This document shows, in pieces, positions 25,273 to 33,113 of a stretch of 64,000 nt of DNA. A program made the position numbers and the translations under genes. Each line of letters begins with the position of its first letter. The stretch's first letter is position 1. Under the pieces are notes generated by a model. It was not told the DNA's origin, ran no database searches, and saw only the letters and a program-made list of their open reading frames with translations. This DNA is from Sinorhizobium fredii USDA 205 (lineage in GTDB: Bacteria > Pseudomonadota > Alphaproteobacteria > Rhizobiales > Rhizobiaceae), in contig NZ_AUTC01000035.1 in assembly GCF_001461695.1 (NCBI RefSeq), forward strand, positions 62,001-126,000, written 5' to 3'.

Positions 25273-25656
25273 TAATTTGTCTCGGAATTGGATTCTTGCT
25301 GCTCATATCGAATGTTGCCACGGCCCGCAACCGGGCACATCCAAGGGCAACAGGACAGCGACGTTGGCAGTGCATGTTGCGAGTCGCCCAGCATATCTCG
25401 GCTTCGTAATGGTTCTCGCTGAGTGGTTAGACGCGGAGGCGCGATTGCTGTTTGCCACTGATTGACGTTGACTTGGTATCTTCCTCCTACCCCTAGCGAG
25501 GACGGATTTCGAGTTCATTGGCAAACGGCTCACGATTGCGGCTAAACTAACGGCGCAAACCGGCCCCACTCGGAGTTGGAACGCTGGCCGCCTCATCTTA
25601 GGCCGTCCGCGACCTATGGCCCTTGCGCAGGCGTGGATATAGTGGCGGAGTGTGAA
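25273..25656. other. Intergenic region between two cargo genes
   Basis: About 380 bases between the divergent glycosyltransferase and methyltransferase genes. No gene is supported. Composition is mixed and AT-richer than the phage genes, consistent with promoters for both cargo genes. No clear -35/-10 pair was found. Confidence 0.4.
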
Positions 25657-26415
25657 ATGGGTATCCGCGAAGTCAAGAAGCGCCTTCGGTTCCTTGCAGA
25701 AGGCGAGGACTCTCTACCCGGTTACAAGGCCGACGGCTTCAGGGTCATAAACAAGAACACGGATTTTCTGAACGAGCCGCGATTTGCCGCTGCTTGGCGC
25801 TTCGCTGAGGCGGGTAACAGAGCGGCGTGGCAGAAGCGCAAGCGTGTCCCTGACATTCGTTGGCGGGCTCACACGTGCTGCTTTGCCGCACTTCGAGCGC
25901 TCAAACTTCAAGGCGATTTCGTCGAATTCGGCGTGAACGCCGGCCTGCTTTCGATGACCGTTTGTGAGTATCTTAATTTTTGCGTGCTCGACCGGAAATT
26001 CTGGCTCTTCGACACCTTCGCAGGCATTCCCGAAGGCGAGATGACTGTTAACGAGGCAATGCTGGCAAAGCAGCGTAACTCGGGCATCTATTTCGATGTT
26101 CATGAGATCGCAAAGCGAAACTTCTCCAAGTTCGAGAATGCAATTTTGGTAAAGGGACTTCTGCCGGCAACCCTGGATGGCGTACCGATCGAAAAGATTG
26201 CCTATCTCTCAATCGACCTCAATGTCGCGAAATACGAGCAAGAATGCATAGAGAGGGTCTGGGATAGGGTCGTCACCGGGGCGACTATCGTGCTTGACGA
26301 CTACGCCTTTAGAGGGTGCGAGCAGCAGAATGCGATGTGGAATGAGTTTGCTGCTGCCCATGGGCAATCAATATTGACCATACCGACCGGTCAAGGACTA
26401 TTGGTGAAGCAGTAA
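25657..26415 (+). CDS. TylF/MycF-family methyltransferase
   Basis: 252 aa from ATG 25657, with GGAG about eight bases upstream. The SAM-binding motif GDFVEFGVNAGLLSM lies at residues 86-100, then FWLFDTFAGIPEGE, and later TIVLDDYAF, which supplies the metal-binding Asp pair of macrocin-type O-methyltransferases. In bacteria these enzymes often methylate sugars of surface polysaccharides. Its position beside a GT2 gene within a prophage suggests joint modification of host glycans. An upstream in-frame extension lacks a start signal. Confidence 0.8.
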   Translation: MGIREVKKRLRFLAEGEDSLPGYKADGFRVINKNTDFLNEPRFAAAWRFAEAGNRAAWQKRKRVPDIRWRAHTCCFAALRALKLQGDFVEFGVNAGLLSMTVCEYLNFCVLDRKFWLFDTFAGIPEGEMTVNEAMLAKQRNSGIYFDVHEIAKRNFSKFENAILVKGLLPATLDGVPIEKIAYLSIDLNVAKYEQECIERVWDRVVTGATIVLDDYAFRGCEQQNAMWNEFAAAHGQSILTIPTGQGLLVKQ

Positions 26416-26481
26416 AGGAACGTTCTGTCGTCGTTCATCATTTGCCTTCTAGAATCGTCTAGCGTAGCGAGGAGAATGCAA

Positions 26482-26823
26482 ATGGCAGCGTTATCGTTTA
26501 AACTCTTGTTGGCGGCCGCAACAGTAGCTACCTCGATTGCCGCGCCAACAGGCGGCTTTTCTCAAGACTTCGACATCTATATCGGCCGCACAGGTCCACG
26601 TTACCACGATGAGTATCCGCCGAGGCGATATTATCGAGAGAACTACCCGGAAGAATATCAGTGCACGACACGTCAAGCCCTCCATCTGGCTCGCCGGTAT
26701 CTTCGAAATCCCAGAATCGGGCGGACATCGAATAGCGCCATCGAAGTAAGGGGCATCGGTCGTCGAGGGGAACGCAACCGCGTCGTCTTCGGAGCCGACC
26801 CTGGCTGCCCGCGAATCGACTAG
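26482..26823 (+). CDS. Exported hypothetical protein
   Basis: 113 aa from ATG 26482, with GGAG seven bases upstream; ATG 26476 is too close. The signal peptide is MAALSFKLLLAAATVATSIA. The mature part is Tyr/Arg-rich (YHDEYPPRRYYRENYPEEY) and ends with CTTRQALHLARRYLRNPRIG, then NSAIEVRGIGRRGERNRVVF and CPRID, with two Cys able to form a disulfide. Similar exported proteins are common in rhizobia; function unknown. A strong terminator (26859-26879) separates it from the lysis genes. Confidence 0.65.
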   Translation: MAALSFKLLLAAATVATSIAAPTGGFSQDFDIYIGRTGPRYHDEYPPRRYYRENYPEEYQCTTRQALHLARRYLRNPRIGRTSNSAIEVRGIGRRGERNRVVFGADPGCPRID

Positions 26824-26858
26824 CCGTCGCGACGGCGCCTGATGACCAAACCCTGAAC

Positions 26859-26879
26859 CCCCGCGATAAGCGGGGTTTT
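26859..26879 (+). terminator. Rho-independent terminator before the lysis genes
   Basis: CCCCGC-gataa-GCGGGG followed by TTTT. It lies 36 bases after the exported-protein stop and 27 bases before the endolysin start, so the lysis genes may rely on read-through or their own promoter. Confidence 0.75.
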
Positions 26880-26905
26880 CCTTTCCAAACACCAAAGGTA
26901 CCACC

Positions 26906-27724
26906 ATGACCCACACCATGCCTCACGGCGCGGCGCTTCTGCTCGCCTTCATCCGCGAAGCGGAAGTCGGGCGGAACGACCGCGCCTCCTATGATGTGAT
27001 TTATGCCCACAGGCAAGGCGGCCTGACGAAGCCGCTGACCGCGATGACGCTCGGCGAGGTGATTGCGGCCCAGAAGACCTGGTCGAAGGCGCATGGGTCG
27101 AGCGCTGCCGGCGCCTACCAATTCATGCGCGCAACGCTGATCGGGCTGCTGCGGGAAATTCCGTGGCTCAAGGAGGAGCAGATCTTCGAGCCCGCACTTC
27201 AGGACAGGTTGGGGCTTCATCTCCTGAACCGCCGCGGTTTCGCAAGCTTCGTTTCCGGCGAGATCAGCGCGACCGAGTTCGGCCGGCGGCTGGCGATGGA
27301 ATGGGCATCGCTTCCTGTGCTTGCCGACACCGACGGCGACCGGCGGCGGGTGAGGCGCGGGCAGTCCTATTATGCCGGGGACGGGCGCAATAAGGCGCTG
27401 GTGAAGCCGGATAGGGTCGAGGCGGTGCTCCGCCAGGTACTTGCTGCCTCTCGCTCCTCGGATGAGACATCGGAACCGGCGGAGGACGTGTCGCCCCCAA
27501 AGGTGCGGTCCGAAGTGCGGCACAGGCCCGTTGCCCGTTCCGGGCGGTTCTGGACATGGCTGTTGACCGCCGGTGGAACGATCATCACAGCGCTCAAGGA
27601 ATTGAACCTCGTGGCGCTCGACTGGCGGGTGCAGCTTGCCATTCTGGCGACGATCGTCGGCTTTGCGATCTACGCAATCTCGTCGATGCCGGCGGTTCGG
27701 GAAGCCCTGGGGCTTGGGCGGTGA
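26906..27724 (+). CDS. Phage endolysin (muramidase-like) with C-terminal membrane segment
   Basis: 272 aa. The N-terminal lysozyme-like domain has LLLAFIREAEVGRNDRASYD, the catalytic Glu likely in IREAE, and SSAAGAYQFMRATLIGLLRE, the pattern of phage muramidases (RrrD-type). It closes near RRRVRRGQSYYAGDGRNK. A Pro/Ser-rich linker leads to a C-terminal hydrophobic segment (VQLAILATIVGFAIYAISSM). A membrane-anchored tail is uncommon and may delay release or replace a holin, as no separate holin gene was seen. The next gene overlaps its stop (GTGA at 27721). Confidence 0.8.
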   Translation: MTHTMPHGAALLLAFIREAEVGRNDRASYDVIYAHRQGGLTKPLTAMTLGEVIAAQKTWSKAHGSSAAGAYQFMRATLIGLLREIPWLKEEQIFEPALQDRLGLHLLNRRGFASFVSGEISATEFGRRLAMEWASLPVLADTDGDRRRVRRGQSYYAGDGRNKALVKPDRVEAVLRQVLAASRSSDETSEPAEDVSPPKVRSEVRHRPVARSGRFWTWLLTAGGTIITALKELNLVALDWRVQLAILATIVGFAIYAISSMPAVREALGLGR

Positions 27725-27966
27725 AGATTCCATGGAGCAAATTCCTGGGCGGTCTGCTTGTGTGCGCCGCCCTTTCCTGGGCCGTGCTGGAAATTCGTGA
27801 AAACGGTGCGCAGGCGGTCCGCAACGCAATCGAAAGGCAAAACAATGAAGCGGCGGATAGGGCTGATGCGAAGCGCCTTGACTATGATGCCTGCTCTGTT
27901 TCTGGCGGGTTGTGGAACTTCGGCGCCGGCAAATGTGAGCGGCCTGCGCGCGGTGGTCGGTATTGA
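27721..27966 (+). CDS. Rz-like inner-membrane spanin
   Basis: 81 aa from GTG 27721, overlapping the endolysin stop. One N-terminal membrane anchor (FLGGLLVCAALSWAVLEI) is followed by a helical periplasmic segment (GAQAVRNAIERQNNEAADRA) and two Cys (YDACSVSGGLWNFGAGKCER). This is the plan of an i-spanin, though shorter than lambda Rz. The lipoprotein gene at 27845 lies largely within it in another frame, the classic Rz/Rz1 arrangement, which strengthens the call. Confidence 0.75.
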   Translation: MKIPWSKFLGGLLVCAALSWAVLEIRENGAQAVRNAIERQNNEAADRADAKRLDYDACSVSGGLWNFGAGKCERPARGGRY

Positions 27967-28096
27967 CCTCGCCGGGGCTCGCGGTGCCACGGCCGCAGAC
28001 CAGCGCAGGATAGACCGGACGGTCGTCGGGCTTTGTGCCGCGTCCGTCTGGACAAAGGGTGAATGCGCGAAGCACGGGGAGCGGCGGGATGGTTGA
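27845..28096 (+). CDS. Rz1-like outer-membrane spanin lipoprotein
   Basis: 83 aa in the +1 frame relative to the Rz-like gene, starting inside it. The signal sequence MKRRIGLMRSALTMMPALFL ends with the lipobox LAGC. The mature part is Ala/Gly-rich (GTSAPANVSGLRAVVGIDLA). AAAGG lies about seven bases upstream. With Rz it would bridge inner and outer membranes for the last step of lysis. The next start (28089) overlaps its stop. Confidence 0.75.
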   Translation: MKRRIGLMRSALTMMPALFLAGCGTSAPANVSGLRAVVGIDLAGARGATAADQRRIDRTVVGLCAASVWTKGECAKHGERRDG

Positions 28097-28427
28097 CGCC
28101 ACGGTTCACCAACAGCTCGGGACCCTGATCGCCGAGGTGAAGAATCTGCGCGAGGATTTCCGCCGGTCGGAGGACCGGTCCGATGCCGGGCGGACGTCGA
28201 TGAACCGGCGCATCGACGAACTCGTCGAACGGGTCGGAACGCTTGAGGGATCGTTGACGCTCGTCAAAGACGAAATTGCCGAGATGAAGCCGGTGACCGA
28301 GGACGTCCGCAAATGGAAGCTGATAGGGATGGGGGCGCTTGGCGTCATCGGCCTCGGCGGCGCGGCAATCGGCGTCACCTTCGCCGATGTGGCCAGACGG
28401 GCGGTCATGCTGCTCAGGGCAGTATGA
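28089..28427 (+). CDS. DUF1515-family phage protein
   Basis: 112 aa (MVDATVHQQLGTLIAEVKNL, REDFRRSEDRSDAGRTSMNR). A long coiled-coil-like helix (ELVERVGTLEGSLTLVKDEI) ends in one C-terminal membrane helix (WKLIGMGALGVIGLGGAAIG). The family is found near lysis genes of rhizobial phages. A C-terminally anchored coiled coil could act in holin-like membrane disruption, but this is a guess. It closes the phage cassette. Confidence 0.7.
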   Translation: MVDATVHQQLGTLIAEVKNLREDFRRSEDRSDAGRTSMNRRIDELVERVGTLEGSLTLVKDEIAEMKPVTEDVRKWKLIGMGALGVIGLGGAAIGVTFADVARRAVMLLRAV

Positions 28428-28498
28428 CGTCGCGTTTGCCAGTGCAGGCGCAGCGCGGTCAGACATCTATCTTCGTCGCGTCGGCTGAACGCCCGCTA

Positions 28499-28601
28499 CT
28501 ACAGCGCCGCGTGTCTATCAGACGCGCAAGGGTCGCTGTAGCACTTTGAATTGCTGCATGTTTTTATCCTTGAATCGGCGACGATTTAAGGAAACCTGCA
28601 G
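28499..28601 (+). repeat. RIME-like intergenic repeat, copy 4
   Basis: It begins TACAGCGCCGCGTGTC and ends GAAACCTGCAG. It contains the core AGCACTTTGAATTGCTGCAT and the second palindrome AAT-CGGCGACG-ATT, the same variant as copy 1. It marks the right edge of the phage cassette, in direct orientation with copy 3. Confidence 0.85.
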
Positions 28602-28605
28602 TAGA

Positions 28606-28896
28606 TCAATCGTCGTCGAAGAGGAGGAAATCCCGGTAACGTCGGCTGACCAGCAGCAACGAGCGATCCGGCTCGATCACGTAGGTCTCGTAAACGCGTC
28701 GACCGAACCGGTCGATGAACTGATGTGGCACGATGCTGCCGACCGGCGCCTTGGTGAGCTTCGTACGCGGCTGGCCGCGATAGGTGATGCTGCCGGGAAT
28801 GGGCTCAAGGTAGGGCGAATAGCCCACCGAAGACGTCGTCACCTCACAGCTGGTGAGCAACAAGGCAGTGCAGAGAGTGGGAAATAGGTGTTTCAT
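28606..28896 (-). CDS. Small lipoprotein, tandem family member 1
   Basis: 96 aa. The signal peptide MKHLFPTLCTALLLTSC has a clear lipobox (LLTSC). The mature part keeps the family core EPIPGSITYRGQPRTKLTKA, PVGSIVPHQF, then YETYVIEPDRSL. It ends in an acidic tail (FLLFDDD). Three close relatives follow at 28980, 29398 and 29762, all on the minus strand. Role unknown; probably outer-membrane-attached. Confidence 0.75.
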   Translation of the reverse strand: MKHLFPTLCTALLLTSCEVTTSSVGYSPYLEPIPGSITYRGQPRTKLTKAPVGSIVPHQFIDRFGRRVYETYVIEPDRSLLLVSRRYRDFLLFDDD

Positions 28897-28979
28897 GGCA
28901 ATCTCCGAATTGTAGAGTTCCTAGCGCCTCAGTCGAAGCTGCCGCCCAAGCTCGAAGCGGGCAGGATGGCGCAATCTCG

Positions 28980-29252
28980 TCAATCGCGCCTCGTGATGAA
29001 GTCGTAATCTATGTAGCGGCGAACCAGCTTCAATGAGCGGTCGGGCTGGATCACATAGGTTTCGCGGGCCAGCCCGCCTTGCTGCGTGAAGAACTGGTGC
29101 GGGACGATGCTGCCGACCGGCGCCTTGGTGAGCTTGGTGCGCGGCTGGCCGCCATAGGTGATGCTGCCGGGGATCGGCTCCAGTTCGGGCGGCGTGGTGG
29201 TGCAGGCCGTGAGGAGGAGTGCGGCTGCGCAGGCGATAGAAGCGAGTTTCAT
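28980..29252 (-). CDS. Small lipoprotein, tandem family member 2
   Basis: 90 aa from ATG 29252 (MKLASIACAAALLLTAC, lipobox LLTAC). It is the shortest of the four because the segment before EPIPGSITYGGQPRTKLTKA lacks the SVGY(S/G)xxL stretch found in the others. The segment after the core also differs (HQFFTQQGGLARETYVIQPD). A RIME-like repeat in reverse orientation lies directly upstream (29276-29377). Confidence 0.75.
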   Translation of the reverse strand: MKLASIACAAALLLTACTTTPPELEPIPGSITYGGQPRTKLTKAPVGSIVPHQFFTQQGGLARETYVIQPDRSLKLVRRYIDYDFITRRD

Positions 29253-29275
29253 CGTGGCGAACCTTGGTTGGCCAT

Positions 29276-29377
29276 TGCATGTTTCCCTAAATCGGAGCTG
29301 ATTCAAGGAGAAAAACATGCAGCGACTCAACGTGCTACAGCGATCTTTGCGCGTCCGGCAGGACGTGCGGCGCTGTC
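29276..29377 (-). repeat. RIME-like intergenic repeat, copy 5 (reverse orientation)
   Basis: Read on the minus strand it runs CAGCGCCGCACGTCC, then CGCTGTAGCACGTTGAGTCG and CTCCTTGAATCAGCTCCGAT, ending TTTAGGGAAACATGCA. Both palindromes are recognisable but somewhat eroded. It separates lipoprotein family members 2 and 3. Confidence 0.75.
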
Positions 29378-29397
29378 GTCCGAAACCGAACCGACCG

Positions 29398-29694
29398 TCA
29401 ATCGTCCATGTCGCCGAAGATATCGTAGTCGATGCGGCGGCCTACGAGGCGCAACGAGCGGTCCGGTTCGATCACATAGGTCTCGTAGACCCGGTGGCCG
29501 AAATTGTCGAAAAACTGGTGCGGGACGATGCTGCCGACCGGCGCCTTGGTGAGTTTCGTGCGCGGCTGGCCGCCATAGGTGATGCTGCCGGGAATGGGCT
29601 CGAGGTAGCGCCCATAGCCGACCGACGGCGGCGGCGTGGCCGTGCAGGCGCCGAGCAGCAGGGCGGCAAGTAACGCGGGCAAGACATGTTTCAT
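29398..29694 (-). CDS. Small lipoprotein, tandem family member 3
   Basis: 98 aa (MKHVLPALLAALLLGAC, lipobox LLGAC). The core is SVGYGRYLEPIPGSITYGGQ, PRTKLTKAPVGSIVPHQF, then YETYVIEPDRSLRLVGRRID. It is most like member 4, sharing SLRL(V/I)xRRIDYD. The acidic C-terminus (IFGDMDD) varies between members. Confidence 0.75.
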   Translation of the reverse strand: MKHVLPALLAALLLGACTATPPPSVGYGRYLEPIPGSITYGGQPRTKLTKAPVGSIVPHQFFDNFGHRVYETYVIEPDRSLRLVGRRIDYDIFGDMDD

Positions 29695-29761
29695 GGCGAT
29701 CCTCGCGATTCCAATACTTCGAGACGCGGCGCGGAAAAGCCGCGCGCAGTTTCCTGATCCC

Positions 29762-30052
29762 TTACCGGTCGGTCATGAGATCATAGTCGATGCGGCGGCT
29801 TATCAGCCGCAGCGAGCGGTCAGGTTCAATGACGTAGGTTTCGGAGACCTGACGGCCGAATTTATCGCGGAAGCGATGCGGGACGATGCTGCCGACCGGC
29901 GCCTTGGTCAGCTTGGTGCGCGGCTGGCCGCCGTAGGTGATGCTGCCCGGAATAGGCTCGAGGTTGCGCGAATAGCCGACCGACGGTGGGGCGGTGGAGG
30001 TGCAGGCGGCGAGCAGGAGACCTGCGCAGATGGCGGGTAGGGCGGTCTTCAT
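29762..30052 (-). CDS. Small lipoprotein, tandem family member 4
   Basis: 96 aa from ATG 30052 (MKTALPAICAGLLLAAC, lipobox LLAAC). It has the family core with PHRF in place of PHQF and ends DYDLMTDR. It is the upstream-most of the four tandem genes. A longer in-frame start at 30115 would place residues before the signal peptide and is not used. Confidence 0.75.
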   Translation of the reverse strand: MKTALPAICAGLLLAACTSTAPPSVGYSRNLEPIPGSITYGGQPRTKLTKAPVGSIVPHRFRDKFGRQVSETYVIEPDRSLRLISRRIDYDLMTDR

Positions 30053-30349
30053 GGCTGTTTTTTCCTTAGCTCCGGCGATTGCGTCCTCTCCGCTGCGCGA
30101 AGGTCCGTTTGGCACACGTTAAACGGGCTGCATCATCTTATTCCTTCTTCAACTACGATCAAAGGAACCAACAAGTTTCGGCGCAGTTTCCTGGTGATGC
30201 GCAGCGCTTCGACACGAATTTTCCGATATTTCAGTTGCATCCGATGGACGCTTTGAAGGATGTAATGAGCCGGACTCGCCCGGCGGGCATGCGACCCCGC
30301 GCACGCCCTTGCGGGATTGCGCGTCTCGTGACGCTGGCGCGGGTCCTTT

Positions 30350-30450
30350 CTGCAGCGCCGTGCGCCTTTTCAGGCGAAAGGTCGCTGTCGCACTTTGATC
30401 TGCTGCATGCTCTTATCCTTAGATCGGTTCCGATTTAAGGAAACAGGCAG
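30350..30450 (+). repeat. RIME-like intergenic repeat, copy 6
   Basis: It begins CTGCAGCGCCGTGCGCC and ends AAACAGGCAG. The first palindrome is GCGCCTTTTCAGGCG and the second is AATCGGAACCGATT-like (AGATCGGTTCCGATTT). It lies in the 440-base gap between the lipoprotein cluster and the SLC13 gene. The rest of that gap (30053-30349) holds no supportable gene. Confidence 0.85.
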
Positions 30451-30490
30451 CAGGGCCCTCGTTCGACCCGTGTTGCTCCAGGTATTGCCC

Positions 30491-32266
30491 ATGACCGCCG
30501 AACAGTCGCTTTCGTTTCTCGTCATCGGCACCATGATGGTCTTCTTCATATGGGACCGCTTTCGGTATGACGTCGTAGCCTGTTCGGCGCTGATGCTTGC
30601 GGTCGCAGTCGGCATCGTACCGTTCGACCGTGCCTTTGACGGCTTCAGCGACGACATCGTGATCATCGTCGGCAGCGCGCTGATCGTGAGCGCCGGCGTG
30701 GCGCGGTCCGGCGTCGTCGATGCGGCGATCCAGCGGTTCCTCCCGGATGTCAACTCGGTGAGGGCGCAACTCGCACTGCTCGTAGTAACCGTTACGGTGC
30801 TTTCGTCTTTCATCAAGAACATCGGCGCGCTCGCGATCATGATCCCGGTCGCCTTCCAATTCGCCCGGCGCTCGAATGTCCAGCCATCGGTGTTTTTGAT
30901 GCCCATGGCCTTCGGCGCGTTGATCGGCGGGCTTATGACGCAGGTGGGCACCTCGCCTAACGTTGTCGTATCGCGGATGCGACAGGAGCTGACCGGCGAG
31001 AGTTTCAGCATGTTCGATTTTACTCCCGTCGGCGCTTCGCTGGCGCTGGTGGGGGCGATCTTTCTGCTCTTCGCCTATCGGCTGGTGCCGGAGCGGAAAA
31101 GCCAGCAAGTCTCGGTGCAGCAGGCGATCGAGATCACCGACTATACGTCCGAAGCCATGGCTGCGCCCGGTTCTCCGGCGATCGGCAAGTCGCTAAGCAG
31201 TCTCGTGAAGCTCGGCGACGGCGGCGCGGTCGTCATTGCGATCTTCCGCCGCGGCACCCACCTGGCACCGCTGCCCGACGTGGTGATCGAGGCCGATGAT
31301 ATCTTGCTGCTCGAAGGCGGGCCTGCCGCGCTCGACCGCATCATCTCCCAAGCGAAGCTGAAAATCTCCGGCGACCGATCGCCAACGTCCGCCGAGACGG
31401 CGCGCACCGAGATCGAAGCGATCGAGGCGGTGATTGCCAGCGGTTCGCCACTGGTCGGCATGTCGGCGGAGCGGCTCGCGCTCTTTCACAATCACAATAT
31501 CAACCTGCTTGCCGTAAGCCGCCAGGGTGAGCGGCTCAAGCAGCGCCTCGGCAGCATAAGGTTGCGGGCAGGCGACATCGTCGTTTTGCAAGGGGCGCGG
31601 GTGGACCTGCCGGCCTTCCTTCAGGATTTCAGCTGTCTGCCGCTTGCGCAGCGGGACATCCTGCTCGGGACCATCCGACGCGCCCCCGTGCCGCTGCTCG
31701 TGCTGGCAGCCGCGATGGGGGCGACGGCGGTCGGCATCCTGCCGGTGCAGGTCGCCTTCTTCGCAGCCGCGCTTGCCATGGTGATCTTTCGCGTCATCCC
31801 GCTGCGGGAGGTCTATCGGGCCGTCGACGGGCCGATCCTCGTCATGCTGGCAGCGCTGATCCCGGTCAGCGACACATTGCGCACAACCGGCGGTTCAGAC
31901 CTGATAGCGGGCTGGTTGAGTGGCATGGCAGTCAACCTGCCGCCCGCCGGCGCACTCGCGCTCATCCTGGTCGCGGCCATGGCGGTCACACCCTTCCTCA
32001 ACAATGCCGCCACCGTGCTCGTCATGGCGCCGATCGCCGTGAGCTTCGCCGCCGCGCTCGACTACAGGCCGGACGCCTTTCTGATGGCGGTCGCGATCGG
32101 CGCCGGCTCCGACTTCCTGACGCCGATCGGACATCAGTGCAATACGCTGGTCATGGGGCCGGGCGGCTATCGCTTCAGCGACTATCCGCGGCTCGGCCTG
32201 CCGCTGTCCATCGTCATCGTGATCGTCGCGGTACCGATGTTGATGTGGGTCTGGCCGCTGCGGTAG
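30491..32266 (+). CDS. SLC13-family permease with TrkA_C domains
   Basis: 591 aa from ATG 30491 (MTAEQSLSFLVIGTMMVFFI). About ten or more hydrophobic helices flank two soluble TrkA_C-like (RCK-C) domains in the middle, the first near IGKSLSSLVKLGDGGAVVIA, the second near LVGMSAERLALFHNHNINLL. Signature stretches include ALIGGLMTQVGTSPNVVVSR and the C-terminal GSDFLTPIGHQCNTLVMGPG. This plan is typical of divalent-anion:Na+ symporters for sulfate or dicarboxylates. The ion is not determinable here. An upstream in-frame start at 30395 lies in the repeat and is rejected. Confidence 0.85.
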   Translation: MTAEQSLSFLVIGTMMVFFIWDRFRYDVVACSALMLAVAVGIVPFDRAFDGFSDDIVIIVGSALIVSAGVARSGVVDAAIQRFLPDVNSVRAQLALLVVTVTVLSSFIKNIGALAIMIPVAFQFARRSNVQPSVFLMPMAFGALIGGLMTQVGTSPNVVVSRMRQELTGESFSMFDFTPVGASLALVGAIFLLFAYRLVPERKSQQVSVQQAIEITDYTSEAMAAPGSPAIGKSLSSLVKLGDGGAVVIAIFRRGTHLAPLPDVVIEADDILLLEGGPAALDRIISQAKLKISGDRSPTSAETARTEIEAIEAVIASGSPLVGMSAERLALFHNHNINLLAVSRQGERLKQRLGSIRLRAGDIVVLQGARVDLPAFLQDFSCLPLAQRDILLGTIRRAPVPLLVLAAAMGATAVGILPVQVAFFAAALAMVIFRVIPLREVYRAVDGPILVMLAALIPVSDTLRTTGGSDLIAGWLSGMAVNLPPAGALALILVAAMAVTPFLNNAATVLVMAPIAVSFAAALDYRPDAFLMAVAIGAGSDFLTPIGHQCNTLVMGPGGYRFSDYPRLGLPLSIVIVIVAVPMLMWVWPLR

Positions 32267-32433
32267 GACAAGGTTGCAAAGCCTGCGTGCGTCAATGCCG
32301 ATGCACACGCTCGGCCGCGCTGCGGAGCAGATCGCCCAGCCGCAACTGATGCTGAATGGGTGACATTGAAGATCGGCAGTGGAAACCGCAAATTAGGCGC
32401 CTATCTGAAGAGCGAGTCACGAGAGGCAGCCAA

Positions 32434-32994
32434 ATGCGCGATGAAGCGGAAATCTGCACGCCGGAAGAGGTGTTAAAGTTCTGGTTCACAGAGCTTTCCT
32501 ACGACCACTGGTTTACGCCAAGTGCCGACCTCGATCAGCAGTGCGCGCAACGGTTTCAGGCGTCACATCTGGCGCTGTCGAGAAATCGCGACGATATCTG
32601 GCGCCAGACGCCGAGCAACTGGCTCGCGGTGATCATCCTGTTCGATCAATTGCCGCGCAACATGTATCGCGGCTCGCCGCTCGCCTATGCAACCGACTGC
32701 CTTGCGCTGCGTGAAGCGAAGCTCGCCATCGGCGCCGGTGCCGATATTGCGGTTCCGACGGAATGGCGCGCTTTCTTCTACATGCCCTTCGAACACTGCG
32801 AGAATTTGACCGACCAGACGATGTCGGTGAAGCTTTTTACTGCGCTCGGCGACCCCGGCTATCTCGATTATGCCATTCGCCACCGGGAGGTGATCGAACG
32901 GTTCGGACGCTTTCCGCATCGCAACGCGATCCTGGGGCGGACCTCGACACCGGCCGAGGAGGAATATCTCGCGCAACCGGGCGCCGGGTTCTAG
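32434..32994 (+). CDS. DUF924-family protein
   Basis: 186 aa from ATG 32434, with GAGAGG about eight bases upstream. It has TPEEVLKFWFTELSYDHWFT, then NWLAVIILFDQLPRNMYRGS, FFYMPFEHCENLTDQTMSVK, and RFGRFPHRNAILGRTSTPAE, all hallmarks of DUF924 (TPR-like helical fold). The function of the family is unknown. The gene is intact. Confidence 0.85.
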   Translation: MRDEAEICTPEEVLKFWFTELSYDHWFTPSADLDQQCAQRFQASHLALSRNRDDIWRQTPSNWLAVIILFDQLPRNMYRGSPLAYATDCLALREAKLAIGAGADIAVPTEWRAFFYMPFEHCENLTDQTMSVKLFTALGDPGYLDYAIRHREVIERFGRFPHRNAILGRTSTPAEEEYLAQPGAGF

Positions 32995-33113
32995 ATCCGC
33001 TGCCGCCGGGTCTACCAATCGGAGCCAATGCAAGGAAATTCGAAGTGTTGCAGCGGCTTTGTTGCCTCTGAAGCAACGCACGACGTTTTAGGGATCAGGT
33101 CGGGAGGAAAGAT

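Noticed and set aside
9906-28427. Typical Rhodobacterales-type gene transfer agent
   Set aside because: Gene order and proteins (podovirus-like portal, SU10-like capsid, no long tail or tape-measure gene) do not fit that agent; any GTA-like role would be a different type.
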